DNA of 64,000 nt from Paracoccaceae bacterium. Its GTDB lineage: Bacteria > Pseudomonadota > Alphaproteobacteria > Rhodobacterales > Rhodobacteraceae. This document shows, in pieces, positions 9,273 to 16,339 of this stretch. Position 1 is the first letter of the stretch; each line of letters begins with the position of its first letter. Both the position numbers and the translations under genes were made by a program. The stretch spans positions 1 through 64,000 of the forward strand of contig JAIXPH010000065.1 of assembly GCA_027486345.1 (NCBI GenBank). The letters run 5' to 3'. The notes beneath the pieces are model-generated. The model did no database searches. It had not been told where the DNA came from and saw only the letters and a list, made by a program, of their open reading frames with translations.

Positions 9273-9641
9273 CTACATCCCGTAGAGCGGCTTTTGCCGC
9301 CGCCGCCACTCCACCGCGGCCACGGCACCGGCGTGCACCAGCTTTGCCCAATCTAATAGGGCCTTCGGCAGGTCAGCATCCAGCGGAAGGGACAGGGTCA
9401 ATTCCGTCTCGCCCGCCGCGATCTCCAGCCGCCCCTTGGGGTTCGCCCGCATCCAGTCCGCGCGTTCGGCGTCGGTGGCGCGGACGGCGTAGCGGATGGA
9501 CAGACGGTAAAGATCATCCGCCGTCGCCTGAAACTCCAACGCATCGGCGGTGCGGGCGTAAAGTGTCAGGCCATCGGTTTCAACGCCGTCGAAACCGGCA
9601 GAGCGCAGGGCTTGGGCGAGGATGGAAAGCGGATCAGTCAT
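9273..9641 (-). CDS. hypothetical protein
   Basis: A 122-residue soluble protein that I do not assign to a characterised family. It has alternating short beta-like stretches (DGLTLYARTADALEFQA, GRLEIAAGETELTLSLPL) and a basic C-terminus (EWRRRQKPLYGM), no signal peptide and no membrane segment. ATG 9641 (MTDPLS) is preferred over a TTG 36 bases upstream; neither has a clear ribosome site. Its coding character is supported by GC-rich third positions and absence of a better frame. It sits downstream of smc on the same strand, separated by a hairpin. Confidence 0.6.
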   Translation of the reverse strand: MTDPLSILAQALRSAGFDGVETDGLTLYARTADALEFQATADDLYRLSIRYAVRATDAERADWMRANPKGRLEIAAGETELTLSLPLDADLPKALLDWAKLVHAGAVAAVEWRRRQKPLYGM

Positions 9642-9728
9642 GGGGGTGGGTGTAGCGGCGGATGGGGTGGGCTGCAATCAAGGGATGCGTGAAGGCGACT
9701 TCTTGCCTTGGCGCAACGATAGGGATTG

Positions 9729-9763
9729 CCCCGATGCCCAAAGCATCGGGGCGCGCGCGCCCC
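9729..9763. repeat. overlapping hairpin and GC palindrome after smc
   Basis: CCCCGATGC (9729-9737) and GCATCGGGG (9743-9751) form a perfect nine-base hairpin with loop CCAAA. The overlapping run 9748-9763 is a perfect 16-base alternating GC palindrome. The two structures are mutually exclusive because they share GGGG. It lies about 40 bases after the smc stop in the smc direction and may mark the smc transcript end, although no T-tract follows. Confidence 0.6.
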
Positions 9764-9803
9764 TTGGCTGCCGGTGATCAAAAAAGGACAACGATGGCCC
9801 CTC

Positions 9804-12800
9804 TCACGCCACCAACGCCTCGGCCTTCTTCAAATCCACGCTCACCAACTGGCTGACGCCCTGTTCCTGCATCGTCACGCCGAAAAGACGGTCCATGCGC
9901 GCCATGGTCACGGCGTGGTGGGTGATGACCAGAAACCGCGTCTCGGTGCGGCGGGTCATTTCGTCCAGCATGTCGCAAAAGCGGGTCACGTTGGCATCGT
10001 CCAATGGCGCGTCCACCTCGTCCAGCACGCAGATCGGCGCGGGGTTCACCAAGAACACGCCAAAGATCAGCGCGAGGGCTGTCAGGGTCTGCTCCCCTCC
10101 CGACAACAGCGACAACGTCGCCAGCTTCTTGCCCGGCGGCTGGCACATGATCTCCAACCCCGCCTCCAGCGGGTCATCGGATTCGACCAGCACGAGACGC
10201 GCCTCGCCACCGCCGAAGAGGTGGGTGAACAGGGTCGAGAAATTGGCATTCACCTGTTCAAAGGCCGTCAGCAGCCGTTCCCGCCCTTCGCGGTTCAGAC
10301 CCGAGATTCCGGCGCGCAGCTTCTTGATCGCCTCTTCAAGGTCGATCTTTTCCTTGGCCAAGGTGTCGTATTCATCCGACACCGCCTTGGCATCCTCTTC
10401 GGCCCGCAGGTTCACGGCCCCAAGGGACTCGCGCTGGCGCTTCAGACGGTTCACCTCGGTGTCCAGCGCCTCGGCATCGGGCATGGAGTCGGGATCGACC
10501 TTCAGCGTGTCCAGCAACTGGTCCGGCGTTGCTTCGGTTTCCTCAAGGATGCGTTCGGCGGCATAGGCCACAGTCCCACGGGCGGCATCGGCGCGGGCTT
10601 CGGCACGGGCGCGGGCTTCGCGTGCCTCACCGGCCAGACGTTCGGCCTCGCGCTCGGCGATCTGCGCCTCGCGCAGCGCGGTTTCGGCGCTGGCCAAGGC
10701 CTCGGCGGCGGCGCGGCGGCGGGTTTCGGCCTCAAGGATGGCGTCCGACAGTTCCTCGCGCTTGATGGCGATTTCTTCGGGGGCGGCGGTGGCGTCCTCA
10801 AGCTCGGCCTCGGTTTCCAGCTTGCGCTCGGCCAGTTCGGCGATGCGGCGTTCCGCCGTTTCCAGCCGGTGCCGCCAACCGGAAAGCTCTTTCGTGGCCT
10901 CTTGCCGCCGCCGCACCCGTGCCTCGCCTTCGCGGCGGAGTTCATCATGCGACGAACGACGGGTCAGCATGGCCAGACGCGCGCCCTCGACCGCAAGTTT
11001 GGCGTCCTCCAGCGTCTGGCGCGCGGCACTCAGGTCGGGCAGGTCGGCCACCTGCGCCTCGGCCTCGCGCAGCCTTGCGCGGGCGGCCATCGCCTCGTCC
11101 TCAAAGCGCGTGACGGCCAGACGCGCGGCCTCCAGCTTGCCTTGCGCGATGGAGCGGTCGGCCTCGGCCCGTGCCGCCGCGCGGTTGGCCTCGGTCATGC
11201 GCTGGTCGGCGGCGCGGCGGGCGTCCCGCGCCATCTGGTCGGCGCGGGCAAGGTCGGCCAAGCGGGCTTGAAGCGCCTCATGCGCCTGACGCGCCCCGGT
11301 CGCGCGGGCGGAGACATCTTCCAGATCGCGCTTCAACTGCACCAGACGGTTGAGCTGTTGCAGACGCAGCGCGGCGGCAGAGGGCGCATCCTCGGCCCCG
11401 GTGCGGAAGCCGTCCCAGCGCCAGAGATCGCCGTCCAGCGACACAAGCCGTTGGCCGGGTTGCAACTGCGCCTGCAAGGCTGCCCCTTCGCCGCGCGCGA
11501 CAAGGCCGATCTGGCCCAGACGGCGGGACAGGACCGGCGGCGCGGTGACATGGTCGGCGAGCGGTGTCACGCCTGCAGGCAGGGGCTGGGGTGCGTCGTA
11601 ATCGGGCAGGCCGGTCCAGCCCGACCGCGCGGCGGCGTCCACCTCTGGCGCCCGCAGGTCATCGGACAGCGCCGCGCCGAGCGCCTTTTCATAGCCGGGT
11701 TCCACCGTCAGCCGGTCGAGAAGCTGGCTGCCCGCCAGTGCCTCACGCTCTACCAACTTTGCCAAGGCGGCGACTTCGGCGCGCAGGGCGTTCGCCTCGC
11801 CTTCGGCCGACGAGCGGGCGGCGCGGGCCTCGGCCTCGCGCCCTTGGGTTTCGGCGCGGGCCGCCTCGGCGGCTTCGAGCGTTTCTTCGGCGCGTTCTGT
11901 CAGGGTCTGGGCCTGTTCCTGTGCCTCTTCTGCGGCCTCGAAGGCCTCAGATGCGGTGTCCAACGCTTCGGCCGCATCGCCCACGGCCCCGCGTGCGGCG
12001 ACGGCCTGCGCTTCGGTGCGGTCCAGCGTGGCACGCGTGTCGGCCAGCATGCGCTGCGCCGATTGGTGGCGGGCGGCCAGACGGGCGGCGTCTTCGGTCT
12101 GTTCGGACAGCAGGGTTTCGCATTCCGACAGGGTGGCGGCGGCCTCGCGGGCGAGTTCCGCCGCTTCGGCCAGTTTGTCGTCATGGCCGTCGTGGCTGCG
12201 GGTGAGCTGGTCAATCTCCCACTCCAGCCGGGCGATGGTGTCGCCTGCGTCACGGTTCAGGCCCGCCTCGCGGTCCATGTCGCGCTGCAACTGGTCGATC
12301 CGGCCGCGCAGCGTGTCGATCATTTGCCGCGCCCGGTTTTCCTGCTCGCCCAAAGCGTCGCGCTGCACGGTCAGCCGTTGCAGGATGGCGGTGGCAATCG
12401 CCTCTTCCTCGCGGCGCGCGGGCAGGTGATCTTCGCGCGCCTCGCGGGCCTTGCCAGCGGCGCGGGCGGCGGCTTCGGCCTGCGAGGCCGCGAGAACCCG
12501 CGCGCGCAGGGCGGTTTCGGTTTCCAGCCGCGCGGTTTCCGCCTCGCGCCAGCGGCGATAGAGGAGCATCCCTTCGGCGCGGCGCAATTCCTCGCCGATT
12601 TCGCGGTAGCGGGCGGCTTGGCGGGCTTGGCGGGTCAGGGTGGACAGTTGCTGGGCCAGTTGTTCCAGCACATCATCGACGCGGGTCAGGTTCTGTTCTG
12701 CGCCGGTCAGTTTCAACTCTGCCTCATGGCGACGGGCATAGAGGCCGGAAATTCCCGCCGCCTCTTCCAGCACGCGCCGCCGCGCCTTGGGCTTGGCGTT

Positions 12801-13292
12801 GATCAGTTCGGAAATCTGGCCCTGCCGGACAAGTGCGGGGGAATGCGCGCCGGTGGAGGCGTCGGCAAAGAGCATCTGCACATCGCGGGCGCGGATGTCC
12901 TTGGCATTGGCCTTGTAGGCCGATCCGGCATCGCGGGTGATGCGGCGGACGATCTCGATCTGGTCGGCGTCGTTGAAACCCGAGGGGGCGAGCCGGTCCT
13001 GATTGTCGATGACCAGCGCCACTTCGGCAAAGTGGCGCGCCCCACGCGTGGCGGCCCCGGCGAAGATCACATCCTCCATCCCGCCGCCGCGCATGGCGGT
13101 GGGGCGGTTTTCCCCCATGACCCAGCGCAGCGCTTCAAGCAGGTTCGACTTGCCACAGCCGTTGGGACCGACGACGCCGGTCAAGCCGTCATGGATCACG
13201 AGATCCGTGGGGTCCACGAAGCTCTTGAAGCCGTTGAGACGCAGGCGGGTGAAACGCAAGGCGAAGGTCCTGATTCCGATATGGTCGGGCAT
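9804..13292 (-). CDS. smc: chromosome segregation ATPase SMC
   Basis: SMC is the ATP-driven core of bacterial condensin. The 1162-residue protein has an N-terminal Walker A (GPNGCGKS, residues 42-49), a long coiled coil rich in Ala, Glu and Arg, a hinge at about 515-630, a second coil, then the ABC signature LSGGEQ near 1061 and Walker B (CVLDEVDAPLDD) near 1089. The ATG at 13292 is listed, but a TTG at 13259 with an AGGA ribosome site would begin LRFTRLRLNGFKSF, closer to the usual SMC N-terminus, so the first 11 residues are uncertain. scpA and scpB are not adjacent here. Confidence 0.95.
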   Translation of the reverse strand: MPDHIGIRTFALRFTRLRLNGFKSFVDPTDLVIHDGLTGVVGPNGCGKSNLLEALRWVMGENRPTAMRGGGMEDVIFAGAATRGARHFAEVALVIDNQDRLAPSGFNDADQIEIVRRITRDAGSAYKANAKDIRARDVQMLFADASTGAHSPALVRQGQISELINAKPKARRRVLEEAAGISGLYARRHEAELKLTGAEQNLTRVDDVLEQLAQQLSTLTRQARQAARYREIGEELRRAEGMLLYRRWREAETARLETETALRARVLAASQAEAAARAAGKAREAREDHLPARREEEAIATAILQRLTVQRDALGEQENRARQMIDTLRGRIDQLQRDMDREAGLNRDAGDTIARLEWEIDQLTRSHDGHDDKLAEAAELAREAAATLSECETLLSEQTEDAARLAARHQSAQRMLADTRATLDRTEAQAVAARGAVGDAAEALDTASEAFEAAEEAQEQAQTLTERAEETLEAAEAARAETQGREAEARAARSSAEGEANALRAEVAALAKLVEREALAGSQLLDRLTVEPGYEKALGAALSDDLRAPEVDAAARSGWTGLPDYDAPQPLPAGVTPLADHVTAPPVLSRRLGQIGLVARGEGAALQAQLQPGQRLVSLDGDLWRWDGFRTGAEDAPSAAALRLQQLNRLVQLKRDLEDVSARATGARQAHEALQARLADLARADQMARDARRAADQRMTEANRAAARAEADRSIAQGKLEAARLAVTRFEDEAMAARARLREAEAQVADLPDLSAARQTLEDAKLAVEGARLAMLTRRSSHDELRREGEARVRRRQEATKELSGWRHRLETAERRIAELAERKLETEAELEDATAAPEEIAIKREELSDAILEAETRRRAAAEALASAETALREAQIAEREAERLAGEAREARARAEARADAARGTVAYAAERILEETEATPDQLLDTLKVDPDSMPDAEALDTEVNRLKRQRESLGAVNLRAEEDAKAVSDEYDTLAKEKIDLEEAIKKLRAGISGLNREGRERLLTAFEQVNANFSTLFTHLFGGGEARLVLVESDDPLEAGLEIMCQPPGKKLATLSLLSGGEQTLTALALIFGVFLVNPAPICVLDEVDAPLDDANVTRFCDMLDEMTRRTETRFLVITHHAVTMARMDRLFGVTMQEQGVSQLVSVDLKKAEALVA

Positions 13293-13394
13293 GGTCTCGC
13301 GCAGGGCGGCATGAGTCAACGCTTGGCGGCGCGCCTATCGCGGTCGGGTGCGGCTTATCCCCAAGATGTTGCGTGATCTGGCACGGTGATCCGA

Positions 13395-13497
13395 TTGCGC
13401 GCGCCAGAGGCGCGCAAGCGATGCGCCCTGTCCGCGCCAGAGGCGCGGTCAGGGCAGGCGGGGGCTGTCTGCCCCCGGTCGCCCGCAGGCGGGCGAC
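13395..13497. repeat. array of four hairpins upstream of smc
   Basis: Four consecutive perfect inverted repeats: 13395-13402/13410-13417, 13432-13438/13442-13448, 13459-13465/13471-13477 and 13478-13486/13489-13497. The first two share the core GCGCCAGAGGCGC. The stretch is noncoding by frame and leads into the GAGGATATTT repeat tail at 13501-13515. It lies between two minus-strand genes, smc and the oxidoreductase. Confidence 0.75.
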
Positions 13498-13525
13498 TCC
13501 CCCGAGGATATTTTCGCAACGGGGA
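13449..13525. repeat. intergenic repeat, copy 1 of 3
   Basis: A block of the form GGGGGC-tgtct-GCCCCC, a second GC hairpin, then CCCCCGAGGATATTTT and GCAACGGGGAAGGAT. The same order of parts recurs at 43204-43275 and 58612-58671; copies 1 and 3 share the GCAACGGGGAAGG tail. I read this as a dispersed extragenic palindromic element. Confidence 0.65.
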
Positions 13526-13529
13526 AGGA

Positions 13530-14582
13530 TCAGAGGTTGGCGTCCACGCGGAAGCCTGCGGGGATGGCGCTGTCGTCGGCGGAAAGGATCAGGTCGGCCA
13601 TGACCTCGGCCACCTTCGGGGCCATGCCGAAGCCGATCTTGAAGCCGCCATTGGCGATGAAATGGCCGGGGCGGCCCGGCCATGGCCCCAGTATCGGGGC
13701 ACGGGTCTTGGCGCGGGGTCGGATGCCGGCCCAGCGGTCGGTGATCCGGGCGCGGGCGAGGATCGGCAGCGCGGCGCGGGCGCGGTCGAGGAGGGCGTCA
13801 CAGGCGGCGTCGATGCCGGTGGGGTCGTCCCAGGCGTTTTCCGAAGTGGAGCCGATGGCGATGCTGCCATCGGCATGGGGCACGATGTGCAGCGCATCGG
13901 CAAAGAGTTGCGGCAAGGCGGCAGGGTCAAGGTCGGGCAGGCACAGCGCGAGGGATTGGCCTTTGACGCCTGCGCCGACGGCTTTGCCAAAGGCGGCGTT
14001 CAGGTCTTGCAGGCCTTGGTATCCCGTGGCCCAGAGGACGGCGCCCTCGTCTGCATGATCGCCGATCACCACCTCTGCGCCCAAGTCGTGGAGGGCGGCG
14101 GTGAGGGCTTTGCCGGCGGCGCGGGGAGACAGGCGCGCGGTGAGGGTGTCGTGGATCAAGAGGCCGGTCGGGCTTTGAGGTTCCCATGCGGCGCCTGTGG
14201 CGGGGATGACCGACCATGTGGCGCGGCCTTGCCAGAGGATCGCGGCCTCAGCGATCCGCGCGCGGGCGAGGGTGACGGCATGGGCATCGGGCAAGGGTTG
14301 CAGGCGGCCGGACCGCAGGTAGCCGGGGTCCGTGCCGCCGATGTGGGCGACATCGGCCCAGAAATCCTCGGCCATCAACAGGCTGTCGAGTTGGAATTGC
14401 TTCTTGGGGTTCCAGTTTTCCGGCACATGCGGGGCCAAGGCCCCGATCAGGCCGCCCGACGATCCGGCCCCGATATGCGCGGTCTCGATCAGCCTGACCT
14501 TTGCGCCACGGCGGCTTGCGGTGAAGGCGCAGGCGAGGCCGAAGATGCCGCCGCCGCGCACTGTCAGATCGACCCTTGCCAT
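13530..14582 (-). CDS. mnmC2: FAD-dependent oxidoreductase, MnmC C-terminal-domain type
   Basis: A 350-residue D-amino-acid-oxidase-fold flavoprotein. The N-terminal Rossmann motif is GGGIFGLACA (residues 10-19) and a C-terminal FAD-contact segment reads HFIANGGFKIGFGMAP. It resembles the MnmC oxidase domain, which removes the carboxymethyl group from cmnm5U34 of tRNA to give nm5U. The divergent neighbour 49 bases away encodes the matching methyltransferase domain, which is the strongest evidence for this role. Without it, glycine oxidase (ThiO) or DadA-like activity would be equally possible. AAGGGCGG precedes the ATG. Confidence 0.75.
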   Translation of the reverse strand: MARVDLTVRGGGIFGLACAFTASRRGAKVRLIETAHIGAGSSGGLIGALAPHVPENWNPKKQFQLDSLLMAEDFWADVAHIGGTDPGYLRSGRLQPLPDAHAVTLARARIAEAAILWQGRATWSVIPATGAAWEPQSPTGLLIHDTLTARLSPRAAGKALTAALHDLGAEVVIGDHADEGAVLWATGYQGLQDLNAAFGKAVGAGVKGQSLALCLPDLDPAALPQLFADALHIVPHADGSIAIGSTSENAWDDPTGIDAACDALLDRARAALPILARARITDRWAGIRPRAKTRAPILGPWPGRPGHFIANGGFKIGFGMAPKVAEVMADLILSADDSAIPAGFRVDANL

Positions 14583-14631
14583 TCCGTCCGCCCTTGCCCA
14601 TGGATGCCGCGCATCACGGGGTTTAGGGCAG

Positions 14632-15306
14632 ATGACAGGCGGCGAACAGGGTGGGGATGGCTTGGACTGGCGCGACGGGGTGGTGCCGGTGTCGCGGCGG
14701 TTTGATGATCCCTATTTCTCGCTTGCCGATGGCTTGGCGGAAACGCGGCATGTGTTTCTGGCGGGGAATGGCTTGCCCGCGCGCCTTGCCCCCGAGTTCC
14801 GGATTGCGGAGTTGGGCTTTGGCACCGGGTTGAACCTGTTGGCGACCCTGATCGCGGCAGAGGGTCAGGCAGGGCCCATCCATTACACCAGCTTTGAGGC
14901 CTATCCCCTGACGGCGGAAGAGATTGCGCGGGCGCTGGCGCATTTCCCGCAGGCGCGGGCGGTGGCGGAAGATTTCCTGACCCATTGGGCGGCGGGGCGG
15001 CGCGCCTTTGCGCTTGGGCCGGTGCAGGTGGAGGTGGTGATCGGCGACGCGCGGGAGACGCTGCCCGCTTGGGGCGGTCGGGCGAATGCGTGGTTTCTGG
15101 ATGGGTTTTCCCCGGCCAAGAACCCCGAGTTGTGGTCTGATGCGCTGATGGAGCAAGTGGCGCGGCACACGGCGGCGGGAGGCACCTTTGCCACCTATAC
15201 CGCGGCGGGCCACGTGCGGCGCGCGCTGGCGGCGGCGGGGTTCACGGTGGAGCGGCGGGCCGGGCATGGGCGCAAACGGCATATGTCGGTGGGGGTGATG
15301 CCGTGA
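14632..15306 (+). CDS. mnmD: tRNA U34 5-methylaminomethyl methyltransferase MnmD (MnmC1)
   Basis: A 224-residue SAM-dependent methyltransferase matching the N-terminal domain of MnmC, which methylates nm5(s2)U34 of tRNA to mnm5(s2)U. The SAM motif is ELGFGTGLNLL (about residues 62-72); WFLDGFSPAKNPELW at about 155-170 is a hallmark of the MnmC methyltransferase domain. ATG 14632 is used; upstream extension runs into the divergent gene. The stop overlaps the GTG of the next gene (GTGA). The oxidase half is encoded separately and divergently. Confidence 0.87.
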   Translation: MTGGEQGGDGLDWRDGVVPVSRRFDDPYFSLADGLAETRHVFLAGNGLPARLAPEFRIAELGFGTGLNLLATLIAAEGQAGPIHYTSFEAYPLTAEEIARALAHFPQARAVAEDFLTHWAAGRRAFALGPVQVEVVIGDARETLPAWGGRANAWFLDGFSPAKNPELWSDALMEQVARHTAAGGTFATYTAAGHVRRALAAAGFTVERRAGHGRKRHMSVGVMP

Positions 15307-16202
15307 CGGTGCAGGGCATGAAGGCGACGCAGAACACCCGTCTGGGCATCGCGCTGATGGTGGCCACCACGGCGGTCTTTGCCGCGCAGGACGGCGTGTC
15401 GCGCCATCTGGCGACGGAATACAATGTGCTGATGGTGGTGATGATCCGCTTCTGGTTCTTTGCCCTCTTCGTGCTGGCCATGGCGGCGCGATCCCCCGGA
15501 GGGCTGCGCGCGGCGGCGGTGACGCGCTATCCGGCGCTGCAAACCTTGCGGGCGCTGGTGCTGATCCTTGAGATTTGCGTCATGGTGCTGGGCTTTGTGA
15601 AGCTGGGTCTGGTGGAAAGCCATGCCGTCTTTGCCGGCTATCCCCTGCTGGTGGCGGCGCTGTCGGGGCCGGTGCTGGGGGAAAAGGTCGGCTGGCGGCG
15701 CTGGACGGCGATTGGCATCGGTTTTCTGGGGATGCTGATCATTCTGGAGCCGGGCTTTGGGGTGTTTTCGCCCTGGGCTTTGGTGCCGTTGGCTTCGGCG
15801 CTGCTCTTCGCCCTGTACAGCCTGTTGACGCGCTATGTGGCGCGGGGGGATGCGGCCTCGGTCAGCTTCTTCTGGACGGGGACGGTGGGCGCGCTGGGGA
15901 TGACGGTGGTGGGCATCTGGTTCTGGCAGCCGATGACGGGCCCCGATTGGGGCTGGATGCTGCTCTTGTGCTGCATGGCGGTGCTGGGGCATTGGCTGCT
16001 GATCCGCTGCTATGCCGTGGCCGAAGCCTCGGCGGTGCAGCCCTTTGCCTATCTGCAACTGGTCTTTGCCTCGGCCCTCGGGTTGACGGTGTTTGGCGAT
16101 GCCCTGCGGCTGAATGTGGCGATCGGGGCCGGGGTCGTGGTGATGGCGGGGTTGTTCACGCTGTGGCGGCAGCGTGTGCGGGAAAGCGCCACGCGGCCCT
16201 GA
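15303..16202 (+). CDS. EamA-family (DMT) membrane transporter
   Basis: A 299-residue protein with about ten hydrophobic segments in two EamA repeats; FAGYPLLVAALSGPVLGEKVG marks the first repeat and AYLQLVFASALGLTVFGD the second. The GTG start at 15303 overlaps the mnmD stop by four bases, implying translational coupling; a downstream ATG (MKATQN) would also work. The substrate is unknown, and the link to tRNA modification is probably positional only. It is not closely similar to the EamA protein at 5.1 kb. Confidence 0.83.
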   Translation: MTVQGMKATQNTRLGIALMVATTAVFAAQDGVSRHLATEYNVLMVVMIRFWFFALFVLAMAARSPGGLRAAAVTRYPALQTLRALVLILEICVMVLGFVKLGLVESHAVFAGYPLLVAALSGPVLGEKVGWRRWTAIGIGFLGMLIILEPGFGVFSPWALVPLASALLFALYSLLTRYVARGDAASVSFFWTGTVGALGMTVVGIWFWQPMTGPDWGWMLLLCCMAVLGHWLLIRCYAVAEASAVQPFAYLQLVFASALGLTVFGDALRLNVAIGAGVVVMAGLFTLWRQRVRESATRP

Positions 16203-16339
16203 GGCCGAGACCTGCGGTCGTGCCCAAACCGGGACACATGGGCAACGCCTATACTGAAGAATAGGTGCAGGGATCTTTCGTGCGGCCGGGTTTGCTGTAG
16301 AAGCGAAGGGGAAGCGCGCATCACAGAAAGAGGGCTGCA

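Noticed and set aside
9726-13376. 1216-codon open frame on the plus strand opposite smc
   Set aside because: It is the complement of the smc coding region, whose protein has complete Walker A, hinge, signature and Walker B motifs. The plus-strand translation is Gly/Gln/Arg-rich with no domain.
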